A stretch of 64,000 bases of DNA from Hyaloperonospora brassicae (lineage: Eukaryota; Oomycota; Peronosporomycetes; Peronosporales; Peronosporaceae): assembly GCA_947650285.1 (NCBI GenBank), contig CANTFL010001312.1, positions 372,001 to 436,000 on the forward strand, written 5' to 3'. Within the stretch, counting starts at the first letter, position 1; every line of letters begins with the position of its first letter. Under the pieces are notes generated by a model, which saw only the letters and a list, made by a program, of their open reading frames with translations, was not told the DNA's origin and did not search any database. Made by a program: the position numbers and the translations under genes. Below are positions 13,587 to 24,622 of the stretch, piece after piece.

Positions 13587-14160
13587 TTGGAGCGACTCGC
13601 AAGCCGCTGCATAACATCAGATAGCGGCTACATTGTGGGCGCCCGGCTACTAGATCACAGGTTGCCAGGTTTATGTCAGTCATCCCGTCGCGACAAAGAG
13701 CTGAATCACTTTCACATTGGGCGTGCAATCGATTTAAGTCGTTGCAAATTTAAGTACTGCTGCGGCGTGAAGGGAACATTTCAACACATCTTTTGGTCCT
13801 GTCCATGTGCCTAAGCATGCTGGCGAAAGCTTCTATGCCATTGAACCGACGAAAGGTAGAGCCTCTGCCGATTGCACGAATTGCTTCCGCAAAGCGCCAA
13901 ACGAAGGGCGCCGGAACTACATGTGTGATTATTGTCCATCTTCTCCAGGACCATCTTGGCAATACGGAGGACTACGCCGCCGTACGGAAGAGATTGTAGC
14001 ATATTCGAAGCATTGTTTGTCTTAACTTTTTACGGATCCAACAAAACCGAGTCATGATCTTACATAAACAAGTTACGATTGCCGCAGCGTCCAAGAATTA
14101 TGTGGAACGAGTCTGCGGTACTTCGCCATGTTACCAAGAACGAGTGTCGACGCTCCAAAA
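13587..14160 (+). pseudogene. LINE C-terminal zinc-binding domain, broken
   Basis: The frame from 13,587 ends with YCCGVKGTFQHIFWSCPCA (13,755-13,811), the Cys-rest-His-rest-Cys arrangement of the reverse-transcriptase zinc-binding domain found after LINE polymerases. The next frame continues with HLLQDHLGNTEDYA at about 13,938, and a third with further family-like sequence (TIAAASKNYVERVC) at about 14,080. The three pieces are consecutive on one strand, so they are one domain region broken by frameshifts. Sequence after about 14.2 kb no longer matches. Confidence 0.6.
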
Positions 14161-14981
14161 TGAAAATTTAAGATGCACGCTTGCTGGTATGTCGGATCGC
14201 GCTCGGACGAACAGGACGAGTTCAAGTATCTCATGTGCTCATCCCCAAGCACTTACCGGACTCGAACGAGAAGCCAGCTTTGTTAGCCAGGCTAAGGATA
14301 AACAGATATCTCGCACCCCATAATGGAACAATATACTAGTCTTCCTCTGTCATCACGGGCATACGAAGCAGGCTCTACTATTGTTAAAAATGAAGAAATG
14401 AGATCTTTCCTATGCAGCCTTGATTTGGCAAAATGGGAGCGTTCAAGAGGTAATCAAAAATACAAAACAGCACATTCACATGTATTCTTGTAACGGTCGA
14501 CGTTTATACTATAGAAGAGTAAAAACCACCTCATCTCTTGATACTATTGATGTAACGATCAACATGGTACCAGATCCGTTGAATGTGCGGATCAGGGGCA
14601 TCAAGACAATGTTCGTTACAGCTATATGAATTACATCAAATTACCTTACGGTTCGAATGGCCAGTCTGGTACAAGTTGTATAAACAAATATACCGCACTG
14701 AAACATCAAGGTAGACAGTCGTTATAATGGGATTGATTGCAATAGCGGCTTTGATATCCAGTATACTACAGTGTACGCTCTTCAACATAATCTATAAATA
14801 CAGCGCATTAATCATTTAGCCAATCACTACACTGGAGCATAGAAGACGATGCCGATATTTCTATACACCTTGCCAAATTGATTACAATTGTTTTTTTACA
14901 TTTAATCGGACAATTGAAAGTGAATAGCAAAGTATTAGATCCTGCGCTACATTCAGTACATACGTAATTGGATACGACCAT

Positions 14982-15438
14982 TGATTTTATCTATCACAAA
15001 ATACGTCAATGAAAAGATTGTCTTAATTAAAAAGTATTTCGAACCCATTTCTTACCAGACCAATTTATTATATTGAGGTGATTATGACGTCAATGGTAAC
15101 GTATAGTACTCATCTACCAAATCGTCAAAATATCTATTACAGTAAATCATACCACTAATAAATGCTGAAAAGGTGCAATGCGTGATGATCAACTAGGTCT
15201 ATGTTAAGAACTTGTCGTTTAGTATGAGTATGGTAGAACGAAAAAGATATAATGCCAATGACTTAATCTGTAGATTCGAATACATTTTTTTGCTTTTTCT
15301 TACATCCAAAAGTCCCTTAGAACTAGACGATGCTTTCAGTACATGGGCATTGTACGTAAAATTTTGAGGCATCTGCTGATATTGTGCCAGTTTAGGTAGC
15401 TCCTACGGTGTCAGTACAAGCGGGATTCCTTATTCCAC
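14982..15438 (+). repeat. Element E 5' LTR, heavily decayed
   Basis: The right edge is set by the leader at 15,441 that matches B. Inside, GCTGAAAAGGTGCAATGCG at about 15,166 corresponds to the most conserved LTR block (GACGCGYGCAATG) found in every other LTR of the group. The left edge is placed by measuring the same distance from that block as in the 3' LTR at 34,170, where a TGATTTTATC sequence is found. Identity to the 3' LTR is low, so the edges are approximate. Confidence 0.42.
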
Positions 15439-15487
15439 CAAATAGCACATTGTGGTCCGTTCAACGACCACGTAAGCTTAATCTAAC
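15439..15487 (+). promoter_or_regulatory. Element E primer-binding site and leader
   Basis: AAATAGCACATTGTGGTCC followed by ACGACCACG corresponds to the leader of element B (TGGTAGCACTTTGTAGTCC, then AAGGACCACA at 37,705-37,738). The first-strand primer site thus still shows, with substitutions in its first bases. The gag ATG lies 50 bp after the inferred LTR end, against 45 bp in B. Confidence 0.5.
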
Positions 15488-16280
15488 ATGAAAAAGGTTG
15501 TTGAGGACTAGGATGGTTTTTATGCCGCAGGTGAAGGCTATGCTCATTCGAGCGATGTCGGATGGGAGGCGGAAGAACAAATGAGTTCGGCCGTTGGCGG
15601 CACGGTATCTTATTCACTCTGAAGGAAATATGCAGCATACAGCAATTTATTAATTAATACGGCATGATACGATGAAAAGTACGCCACGATAATATATTTC
15701 GATGCCATTTTTCAACAGGCAGAACTATCGAGAGAACATGGTTCCCAATAGCTTGAACAATTTGGACGGCACGAAGCTCATTCTACTGTTTCAGGTCGAT
15801 GCTCTTAAGATGACCCTATGGTTTGACGGTATACATCTTAAATCACACTGCAGTCGATACCGAATTCGTGATGAGATGTTTCGACGCGTTTAACGATGAA
15901 AAAAGAACTCATAATAGCACTGACGACTCAATAGAGGTCGCTTTCGCCCATCCATTCTCAACTTGACGTACTAGACGCTGGAAGCTAAGGCTTAAGTTGC
16001 ACGACCCATGTTTCTCATAGGTCGTTTGAGGCCTTCAGGACCCAGCTCAGACGTCTCTTCGATCCGCCGAGGAAAGGATTGAAAGGTATCAATCCGACTT
16101 CCTCAAAATCAGTCAGCAAAAGAGTGATCTTCACGATTAACCTATACACATTATCCACATTATGGGTTGCTGCACATCCAACCCGTATATGGAAACCTAT
16201 TGATAACGGTTCTAATGCATGGACTTGCGCATCCCACTCTTATGATTCGTATGTTAGACATGAAACTGGGTAAGCTTAAG
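15488..16280 (+). pseudogene. Element E gag remnant
   Basis: Gag forms the particle that packages element RNA. The frame from ATG 15,488 reads M-K-K-V-V-E-D-stop-D-G-F-Y-A-A-G-E-G-Y, parallel to B's gag start (M-N-M-L-D-D-E-D-P-F-N-A-A-R-E-G-F). At 15,990-16,070 SFEAFRTQLRRLFDPPR matches B's DDFESRLRQTFKPPR, and in the next frame YQSDFLKISQQKSDLHD matches the following LLKLKQGKCDVHA block. One stop and at least one frameshift are visible; the zinc knuckle is not recognisable. The 1 kb that follows, to the protease, shows nothing I can place. Confidence 0.68.
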
Positions 16281-17279
16281 AAAACTATATCCGTGAAGAT
16301 AAAGAAAACTTCAGCCTAAAAAAGTCATAAGTCAACTCATAATTAAATCGCCTCTCTCTTGACACGACAGGATGTTGGAAATCAGGAGCCAATTATATCT
16401 AGTACGAAGAGAGAGTAAATTTGCTTGTAGATTACAAAGAATTGCAGAATTTCAATCGATGTCAGATGCCAACGCACCACGCCTATGAAATTAGTCAACC
16501 GAGTACAGTGTACGTGAACCAATACGTAACGACTGAACGTTAGTAGTCTAAGAAGGTTACGAGACGCGGATCCGGTGCAGTTGCAATTCTGCAAATGCGC
16601 AGCAGCTTTCAAACACATATAAAAAAACAAGGGCGAAGCGCTTTGCTGATTGGGCAACGTCAAGATATTTTGCAATTCTTTTGCCGAAGGTTGATCCTAG
16701 CTCCTAGTTCTCGAGTGTTATAAACCTTGGTTATAATGTTTTTCATCGCTGTAAATAATTGAGCTGACAAAAGACACATCACTTTGAGACCTACCCGACT
16801 CCATGATATCTAGTTATAAAAGTGCTCGAAGCGAGTAGCTCGAATATAATTTTCTTTGTTGAGCGCGAAGAAAATCAAGGAGAATGTCAGTGCAGCTTGA
16901 AAATAAGCGCTTATCAAATGAGGAAAATTGCATGGTGGGGATCCACTATGCTTTAGATAATTACATATCGATAAGAAGGTGGCGTCTATCTGTAAAATGC
17001 TTTCCATTCTTTCATCAAATGGCTGAGTATGGACGTCTTTGAGCGTTCACAAGCGTGTGAAAATTGCCTGGTGATTGCGATAAACCTTAGATGTAGTTAG
17101 GTATTCCAAAGATTGCTCAAGGTCTCAGCGTAATTTACCACGGCACTATCGAGATACAACTGTGGCTGTACGAATATGGATGCATAGCCTAATAAACCAA
17201 TCCAAGATTTCGACTATAACGGACCGTGGATGCTGTCCGAAAGAAATCATCCAATAAAATCGACACATGTTTATTTACA

Positions 17280-17420
17280 GTGAAATCACGATGAATATAG
17301 GTGGACTGCGGATCTACTGTATAAAAAATTGCTGTGATAGTGCTACCACAGGTGTATGACCTTGAGGGTATTATTCGGGGGGGGGGGCTTAATATTGCTA
17401 AAAATATATGAAACACAGAA
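17280..17420 (+). pseudogene. Element E protease remnant
   Basis: At 17,301-17,318 the frame reads V-D-C-G-S-T, the active-site motif of the aspartic protease in this family (A and B have L/V-D-C-G-A-S). A stop follows within two codons. An 11-base run of G (17,377-17,387) lies downstream in the same remnant. Its position between gag and RT fits. Only the motif is preserved, so the call rests mostly on context. Confidence 0.42.
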
Positions 17421-17589
17421 ATTCTTGATGATTGGCGGATCTAGTGTAGGCGATTGTAAATCTGATCAATGACACCTCTGTTAACGATCTCGTAGAGGAC
17501 TATGTTTTCAACTCTTAAACAGATTGAGATTATACGAAAACTCGCATGGTAGCAAGGTCGAGCAGATCTGCGTACTCAAAACAGAGTAC

Positions 17590-18890
17590 GAGGACGTTGC
17601 CGAAGTCGTATGCAGCAGTATTTACTGAAAACGAACGGGTTTTAAGTTGCTCATCGATTGAAAAGAGTTCTTGATGTGAAGACTCAAAAAATACGTTACA
17701 AGTCTCAATCTAGGGCGTCGCCGTAGGCAAATACCACAAAACAATTTATTTACTTAAAGGGTGTATTCACTTAATCCATGCCGTGCGGTTTCTTAACAAC
17801 AAAGGAAGTTGCCACGAGATCGAACTGAAGTTAGAATAGACGTACTGTGTCACATTGATGTGTGCATTGCCTTTAAATAACTATACAATCGAGAAGTTTT
17901 ACGGTGATCGCTTAGCAGTAGACTATGTGAAAACTTTGAACTACGCACATACCCTTCGACATCAATTTCTCGAAAGGTCGCAGAAAGATGGCAGAGATTG
18001 CACGCATTTATGAGTTTTGCTACAACAGTATCAACTTACTGTGAACACCTAAGAAGGACTTTAATATACATGGTTTACCAAATACACCTATCTTTTTCCA
18101 TGTATTTATTATATAGATTCATTTAAATCCTTATGTGTGAACGCTCCCGTACTTGGCTACGGGCAATCCAGCTGTATGCTTTGGAAGTTGCTTGTAACGC
18201 CACAAAAGCTTAGTAGTGCCTCTACCGCATTCAACAGATGTGGGTCAAATATGTTGGGATCGGTGCGATATAATGACCTAAATGATTAGAAGATTTGTTT
18301 GTCTATAGCCGAGGTATGTACATGAAGACATTTGTGGAATTACCCCGACTCTGCGAATTACTTTTATTCACGCTCGAGCATAAGTTGTAAGAAAATTCAA
18401 GAAGTATGTATTCGTATCTACCAAAATAACATGTCTCTAGGTCATCTGCGGTAGGAAAGATGTACGCCGTGGTTTTGAGAAATATCCTGGCGTGGACCGA
18501 ACGGCCTGTTTGATTTAATTTCGATGGACCTAAACAAACTTTGATTCTAGCGACGCACTCGAACAAGCTTCAGCGCAAATTCACCACGATGGCCTCTCTA
18601 CTCATAATTTGTTTGAATAATATTAGTAGGGTTCCTATGTGGTTATTATAATACTTCAAGGATATTAAGAAAAGCATCATACTGTTTCAGGTGCTAGCGA
18701 TCGAAGATAAAGACAGACATGTCATGTTTTCGTAGACTACTAATTTACTTGATAAAGACTTAACAAAACACTAGCAATTTCGCAAACGAATGCGCATTAG
18801 ATTAAAACGATACGGACGACAAAAACGCGTTGTATTCTATCATTCGCGTGAGTGGCACCTAACTAAGCTTAACGTACCTCTTCGAAACAA
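17590..18890 (+). pseudogene. Element E reverse transcriptase remnant
   Basis: DNA from 17,596 (GTATTTACTGAAAACGAACG, then TTGATGTGAAGACT) lines up with B at 40,050-40,120 in the linker before RT. It continues through CACGAGATCGAACTGAAG and TACTGTGTCA at 17,815-17,855, and CGCTTAGCAG at 17,910, matching B's 40,255-40,370 (EIEL, YCVM, DRLA). The correspondence runs on through GCACGCATTTATGAGTTTTGC, shortened and frameshifted. The catalytic Y/F-x-D-D block was not found. The element cannot make a polymerase. Confidence 0.62.
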
Positions 18891-18894
18891 GACC

Positions 18895-19097
18895 TTTTTG
18901 CCATTAAGTACGCATTTGCAAAAATTTTCGTCAACCTAAATTGAGAAGACATATAATCCTTGCGTCTATGGAATATATGTTATGATGCACGGCCGTCAAC
19001 ATTCCACACCCCTCTCAAAAATGCCAAGGTGGTATTTCATCGCAAATTATATTTTAGTCCGTGAAGTAGTATTAGGAAGATTACATGTCGTCGCTAT
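18895..19097 (+). pseudogene. Element E RNase H end, cut by insertion
   Basis: AAGTACGCATTTGCAAAA at 18,906 matches the K-Y-A-L-A-K/R block of RNase H in A and B. GCACGGCCGTCAACA (18,987) matches the R-T-A-V-N-S region, and ATGTCGTCGCT ending at about 19,097 matches B's sequence at 41,526. The match stops exactly where the 19.1-kb insertion begins, which fixes the left edge of that insertion. Confidence 0.5.
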
Positions 19098-20650
19098 GGT
19101 AGAGAAAAGACCGCGATTTTGGTAATCCCGATTCTCCACTGGAGCCTAGACAACCGACTTGTGGAGGGGTACCTTGTTTATGTTATTGCTTCCTTCTTTA
19201 TCTTATGCACCCGTCGGTAGAATGGGCTGCACTATTTTAGGTAGATAGGTGTTCAGATAAATACTTGATCAAATTTTTGATGAGGTTGAGGTGATCGCGT
19301 GAAATTCTTTACGCGATCTCGACGAGATCGGCACAGAAAATGTGTAGTTGCTCGATGTGCTTGACCGTCTGATCTTTCTAGCTGTCTCGTAGTCCTGCAC
19401 CTTAACCTATATTATGCTGCTACGTTTGCACTCTGGGTAAGGGTGATGTTGAAAGCTCCCAATCCCCTGCAACAAGTAGTCGACGTATCGCTTACTTGAT
19501 GATACGACGTTCTGATCGTCGGGAGCGCAACAATCCAGACTAGAAGAAACGTCGACACATTTACGTTAGAGAAAATTAAATCTGTACGATTTATTATCGA
19601 TCAACCAAGTGCTATTACTTTGACTACCATAACTTCAGATATATGCGGTGGATTGGTTATCCCCGCTGACCATCATCCTGTAGGATGTGGCCCACCTCAT
19701 TTATTACTGAAACTACGATCGGGTGTGGGTGACGCATCGTGTTGTGTGATACGCACCAAACCGGTGTAATGCAATCTCTTCCCCGATTGTGGAACTCAGA
19801 TCGAGGATCGAGTTGTGTGATACACAATGATTCGGCGTATCGCAATCTCGTCCTTGACCGTCGATCCCAGATCGCGTATCGCGTGAGTTGAGTTCTAGTC
19901 GACTTCCGTCACACCTCGAACCATGTTAAGGATACTTTGATTACATCAATTGACTTGCACATAAATCAAAGCGTGCAACGATACCAGTGCGACCATATAC
20001 ACCAATCATTTGACAGCTCAAACTTAGTCGAAGCGCGGTCCGTAATTTTCTTTACAGATTGACTGATCACTTTACAACCTCCCAGATGCGTATATGCGCC
20101 GCCCTAATATTGAGCAGACTGCGTATCCCAACAGTGACGGAAATATTGCTAAACAATGCTAATTATTAGCACCCATACAGAAAAATATCGTGATGACGTG
20201 ATACAGATGGAGACAAAAGATTTGAGTTATAACCGTTAGACAAATTATATGCTCGAATCCGTCCGGCATTCTTTAAATGGCTTGCTAGCTCCAATCCGGT
20301 CACCATCGAGCCGATATAAAATCAGGATGGGCTGCTGTTCTGTACAGAAGTCACCGGCGATATACCACAAGACGTTGGATCTACTTGGGATATTTTGCGG
20401 TTGCGGAACATGTTTAAGCGTCTAAATGCACCAATAAGCGATTATGGTGGATGTCAATAGTATTTCGTCAATTGATACGCGACTTTTGCTGTTCAGGCTA
20501 TTATACGTCGCGCGCAATAGCAAATGTGATCATGACATGTACCAGCAGGTAATGTTTTTTTCGTCCATTAAAGGCTCAAATGATTCTGACTGAGTGCCGC
20601 AAGTCCGTTATGAGGAACCGTGTATTCAGGTATACGACTTAAATTTGCAA
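19098..20650 (+). mobile_element. Decayed LTR-like insertion in element E
   Basis: Sequence from 19,098 parallels the 1,554-bp insertion in element A's gag: ATTCTCCACTGG at 19,132 against ACTCTCCACTGG at 31,505; CCGTCGGTAGAATGGGCTGC against CTGTCGGTGGGGCGGGTTGC; GTGATCGCGTGAAATTC against GTGATCGCGTGGAATTC. Both carry tandem repeats 640-700 bp from their left end. I cannot see the right edge; about 20,650 is inferred from the extra length of E relative to B. It is probably a solo LTR of another retroelement family. 20.65-21.5 kb shows no clear integrase core. Confidence 0.5.
19741..19882. repeat. Two decayed 71-bp tandem copies
   Basis: GTTGTGTGATAC recurs at 19,741 and 19,812, and GCAATCTC and CAGATCG recur at matching offsets, giving a 71-bp period with considerable divergence. 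The position within the insertion corresponds to the GATC-rich 132-bp array in the fresher copy at 32.2-32.8 kb, so this may be what remains of a similar array. Confidence 0.5.
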
Positions 20651-21499
20651 GAATACTAGTAGTTCGTACCTTTTTTACAATTAACTAAAAAAGGACAACT
20701 TGTGGCTTTTCCGAAGTTGACGAAACGAGCCGAATGTTCTCATGTCGTCATCAACATCTATATTAGCCTTTATGGTTTACTCGAATTTCTTATTCCATAT
20801 AAAATGCGCTTCTCGGCTTGGTGTAGGCGGTAGTGTTCCGTTCATTGATTCTGGGCTATGGTGACCACTCGGATACAAATGACCAGACAAAGCGTGTCAA
20901 AAGTTTCTCTTAAGAGATGCAGCAAGAATATATCGACTTACCTACAACTTGAAGTGAATTCTTACCAATGTCTGGGCTCGCCAGGAAGAACTTGCTGCAT
21001 GAGTTGAAGATGCACATACAGTGCTGCGCATATGGCTAAGTACATCCACGCATCACCACTTCGTGACGTGTGACTTTAATTCTCTAAAATGGAGGGAGTC
21101 GCTCAATAATTGAAAGATCTAAGTTATTTTCCTCACGCACAGAATAATTCGTTAAATCGATATGAAAAAATTCGATGCGATAAATATCGACTAAGCCAAA
21201 CCCAATTTTTAGCAATAAATTTATGACTGACTCAGATGATGATGAATACTCTGGTAATATCAGCATTGCCAATTGCTATATAAGCTAAGATTTGAGGGCC
21301 CTCGCTGATGTTGAAAATATCTAGTCGCAGCGCGCATTAGATACGCCAACATATTTATAGGGGTAGCTAGCATAAGTAGCTGCTGTCAAGAGATAAAGAA
21401 TTAATACCTTTTTGTTAAAGATACCAACCATCGCAAAAGCAAAAGATTCACAAAACAGGAACGAAGACATTCATTAAATTAACATGATCTTTACTTTTA

Positions 21500-21720
21500 A
21501 ACGAAGACGATCTAGTCATCATTTCTACTGAGTATGTATACACGTATTGTTCGTTTTTGGAAGCAGTACAATCATACTGAAACACAAAAACGCATTTCGT
21601 GGGTGTCGCGTCGCCCAGGAAACTCACAAACAATTGATTTGCCTCGTAAGATGCGCACGATTTCTACACATATGTGTGTCTTTTCCGCCTGTCCTGGCAA
21701 CAAAGTCCCTCATTCGACGG
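21500..21720 (+). pseudogene. Element E integrase C-terminal (GPY/F-like) remnant
   Basis: A plus-strand frame reads D-D-L-V-I-I-S-T at 21,508 and, 50 residues on, SQTIDLPRKMRT at 21,626-21,661. The same two blocks, equally spaced, occur in the integrase tails of A, B and C (D-L-V-L-L-S-T and YTIDL/IELPRRMRT). These lie after the integrase core and before the chromodomain. The following YVGRLRPY motif is not preserved. Position and spacing support the call. Confidence 0.62.
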
Positions 21721-22099
21721 TAAAGATACATATCACGCTTAAACTTTGACTTAAGTAAGTTCGATTACTCTTAAGGCGCTCAACTTGATTGTATAAAGAA
21801 GGGATTTAAAAAGTTTGTGGAAGGCTCCCTGTTTGCAAATAACTATCTTGCTCTAAAATATGTTAACCTGCCGCTGGGAGTTCAGCTACAGATAATATTG
21901 AAGATACCGATACTTTTCGTGATCACCTCGGATCCTCTCCATAATATCGTTCAGGGCCAGATGACTGCATCTTTCTTTTTCAAATTCATCGCGTTACATA
22001 AGTGGAATGTGATTTCGTTCCTCATCATCAATTATGTCCGACTTTCACGCCCAGCCAGGCCTACCCGCCATTACAAAGCAACGCAGATGTAGTTGCGCG

Positions 22100-22268
22100 G
22101 TTGTCAAGGCATTTTTTTAGAAACGGGGTTATCTTGAGCCACCGCGACGTGAAGGAACGCGCGTCGATTCACACCATCCGGTATAGCGGGCATCCTTCTT
22201 CTCATGATAATGTAGAGCTTTGCTCCTATACAATGCTCGGAGTTCTCGACTTCGTCCCTCAGAAATAG
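22100..22268 (+). pseudogene. Element E chromodomain remnant
   Basis: The frame around 22,107 reads RHFFRNGVILSHRDVKE and then RYSGHPSSHDNVELCS. It lines up with the chromodomains of B (RFLFERILYNLDDSG, WRGYPPSWNSWEP) and C. Chromodomains at the end of pol direct chromovirus integration to marked chromatin. Two of the aromatic-cage positions (W of WRGYP and W of NSWEP) are lost. I first read this as a LINE endonuclease; the order HRD-x-x-x-Y/W-x-G-x-P-x-S-x-x-S/N and the place downstream of the integrase tail favour the chromodomain. Confidence 0.55.
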
Positions 22269-22269
22269 A

Positions 22270-23835
22270 TGGCCATTCGATGGTTCAAAAGGTGACCCGA
22301 AAATGAAAGCCCAGAGAGCTCGAGATTGACTTGCTAGGTTGCATCCTGTGGTGTATTAGCTAGTGAAAATTGTAATATTACACAATCGATGCAACAACAC
22401 ATCAATGTCGTCGAGGTAAGTCGGTGAGTTGAATTGTTGCGTTATAATATAACGATACACCTTCGTATTTCAACCCTTTTGGTCCATTTGTGGCCTACGC
22501 CTACCCGATTCCTCGCAATTAATTCTCCAGATCCTGCCTAGCCTCAGCAGCTTCTAAACCTTTCACCTCCTGCGACTTTACACAGAAGAATGGAAACCGA
22601 AGCTTTACTCGCTTTTACAAGTCACTGAGTGCAATGTACACCCGAATATAATATTTACGGTGTCCTCGGCTGAGGCGGACCGGCTTGTCCCTCGGCAAGA
22701 CTTAAACGGTTTCTAATATTAAATATACCGGCTGCTAACTCGAAAGGACTTAAACTATGTCGTCTATTAAGTCATCGGCTTGCCACTCGACAAGTCTTAT
22801 CGTGCGCTGGTATCAAGTGCCCACCATGGGGTGAATCAACCTTTTGGCGCTACCAGTTGAGACCTCTACGAGCTATGCCTCTCGAGGTTCGACGGTAAGC
22901 ATACTCTAGCCCGCGTAAGGATTTACCGCGTAGTGTACGCGTGGCTTGAACACATAGATTCTGCTCGGCATTGATTATCTCGTATATTCCTCAGTGAGGA
23001 CGGCATGGGTAAATCTTCTTTACTCTTTCATGTCACCACTGTACAAAATACTAGTCGAATTATGGAAGATCTTCACACTTTCCAACTCGTCGAGGTATAA
23101 CTCGCCAAGGTTCAGCTCGTCGGATTTCGACTCGTCGAGGTTAGACTCGTCGAGGTCCGACTCTTCGAGTATTGTCCGATTCGTGTATAGTCACAAGACG
23201 CTATTTCTCTACGTCGGAATTTCTACGTAGATCTCAAAAAAGATGTGCTCCCTCCAATGAGATTTTTAAGTAAGAAAAATGTTAGGGGCACGTGTGGAGT
23301 ACTAAATACAACTTTGACACAGTTTCGACTCATAAGAGATTGACCAGAACTGTCTTTCGACACAAAAAAAGTGCTTGTATTTAGTACTGGTTCGAGTTTG
23401 CTTCTCTAATCTGATACTAGCGCTAATTTTTCTCATTCATAATTTACACCAGATGAACAGAATATGTGAAAAATGCATTTCAAGCTTCAGCTGACGAATG
23501 ACCGTCAGGGTTACCGTTGCCGTTACCCCATCTATTTCTAATGAAGACATCGATTAAGAAGTTGTGGTCTGTGCAATAGGCAATCACATGATTTCATAAG
23601 TCATGAGGACTTGACGAACTGAACAGGAGGATTTGATCCTGATCAGTGGCCGACCCAGACTGCCGATCGATTATGCGCTATGGAGGAAGCCACGACTGAT
23701 TCTCAGGAGTAAGACGCCGGTGTTGCGGCCCCTAGCCTTCTGCTTCATGTTATTCTAAGTAAAAACACCAAAATCTTCATGGTATTTTCGCCTGTATTGA
23801 CTACGACTAGAGTCATCGCCAGCATCAAGGAGGCT
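22270..23835. other. Element E 3' region, mostly unreadable
   Basis: By position this should hold the middle and C-terminal parts of E's antisense gene. I could not align it to the copies in A, B or C. Short sequences such as CTCGGCAAGACTTAAAC (22,691) and CTCGAAAGGACTTAAAC (22,740) recur, and a clean 15-bp tandem array lies at 23,084-23,173. Nothing else is supported. Confidence 0.4.
23084..23173. repeat. 15-bp tandem array, six units
   Basis: Six consecutive 15-bp units share the pattern G/A-A-CTCGTCGAGG-T-N-N: they start at 23,084, 23,099, 23,114, 23,129, 23,144 and 23,159. The fourth and fifth units are almost identical. Read on the plus strand the period is five codons (consensus x-S-S-R-x) within a 78-codon open frame (22,994-23,230). 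Each unit contains a CTCGTCGAG near-palindrome. Confidence 0.88.
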
Positions 23836-23837
23836 AG

Positions 23838-24047
23838 CGTATTAGCGCCGATCACTCACGCCGTTTTCTTGAGAACGAGAGAATAAATATTCACATGATG
23901 TGTCGCCTTGTTCGTCAGTAGACCAAACCAGGTCCGAAACTCTAAAATGCTGTGGTTGTCACCTCGATGCGTTTCGAATACCGTCGCTATCGGGAAATTT
24001 GGGTCATTATGAGGACAGACAGGCGCTCCGAGTAGGATGTGGCATCC
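23838..24047 (-). pseudogene. Element E antisense gene, fragment left of A
   Basis: On the minus strand a frame reads TDEQGDTSCEYLFSRSQENG then VSDRR, parallel to the D-D-E-C-D-Q-G-G-E-K-Y-Y-S-L ... D-D-G-V-S-R-R segment of the antisense gene in element C (about 56,060-56,150). It is continuous with minus-strand sequence on the far side of element A (33,835 onward) across the CATCC target site, so A landed inside this gene. Stops are present in all frames; it is dead. Confidence 0.5.
24043..24047. other. Target-site duplication of element A (CATCC)
   Basis: CATCC lies directly left of A's 3' LTR (24,043-24,047) and directly right of its 5' LTR (33,835-33,839). A perfect 5-bp duplication is what gypsy integrases leave. 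It shows that A's two LTRs belong to one insertion event even though they now differ at roughly one base in eight. Confidence 0.85.
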
Positions 24048-24493
24048 TATAAAGGGGCACTCCTTGTGCCAATTTGACACAAGTTTGTGTGCACCCGACG
24101 TCACGTACACGTAACGTGAGGAAGCGCAGCGAAGTAGGCGTAACTCGAAAGCTCTGTCTAAGAAAAAAGTAGAATTGTATTTAGTATATTTGTTTTTCCT
24201 AATAAACCATCTTTGTCTTGAGCTAGCTATGTTAACCTACAATCTACTATGTGGGTTTCTTGCTCACCACTCATTGCGCGCGTCCAGCAGCGATTGGCGG
24301 TTAATATGGTTGATGTACCGTGAACATCATCCATCAGGTACAGCAACCCATCAAAGAAATATTACCTTCGAGGGTAATATGCTTTCAAGTTTACTCTTTA
24401 CGAGTAATGTCAATTGAACGTTATCTAAATAGATAATGTATAAAAATTGATACAAAGATATCAATTTTTATGGAACGGGCTCACCCCGTTAAA
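24048..24493 (-). repeat. Element A 3' LTR
   Basis: About 88 percent identical by eye to A's 5' LTR. In sense (minus) orientation it begins TTTTAACGGGGTGAGCCCG, a decayed form of the TGTAACGGG...CCGTTACA terminal hairpin of the group, and ends at the decayed TATAAAGGGG/CCCCTTTTATA edge next to CATCC. A purine tract (ACGGGGGAG in sense, 24,494-24,503) lies just inside, as expected for second-strand priming. The conserved block ACTCATTGCGCGCGTCCAGC is at about 24,270. Confidence 0.85.
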
Positions 24494-24622
24494 ACTCCCC
24501 CGTAACCATTATTCACTACAGTGAGTGATTGAATTGGTTGGTGACAGAGTGACCTTCGTTGGGTCTCTCTGTGGTAAAGAATCACTTGTTGGTTCTGCCC
24601 ATCGTATTCAGCCTTTCAGCGC

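Larger units (their letters stand above)
9700..14200 (+). mobile_element. Decayed non-LTR (LINE) retrotransposon
   Basis: Reverse transcriptase motifs in the order expected for a LINE lie on one strand: a fingers-like L-V-G-Y-H-Q-S, then L-D-F-E, S-G-x-R-Q-G and A-F-V-D-D. They are followed 1.7 kb downstream by a Cys/His motif typical of the LINE C-terminus (QHIFWSCPC). Each motif is in a different frame with stops between, so the element is long dead. I cannot place its ends; there is no poly(A) tail I can point to, and the 5' limit is a guess based on a possible endonuclease segment. Confidence 0.72.

Noticed and set aside
17377..17387. Run of 11 G as a regulatory signal
   Set aside because: Single homopolymer in a decayed protease remnant; could be a sequencing or slippage effect.
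22100..22268. LINE endonuclease end (apparent H-F-F ... S-H-D)
   Set aside because: The segment aligns better with the gypsy chromodomain (HRD, Y-S-G-H-P-x-S) and lies in the right place after element E's integrase tail.
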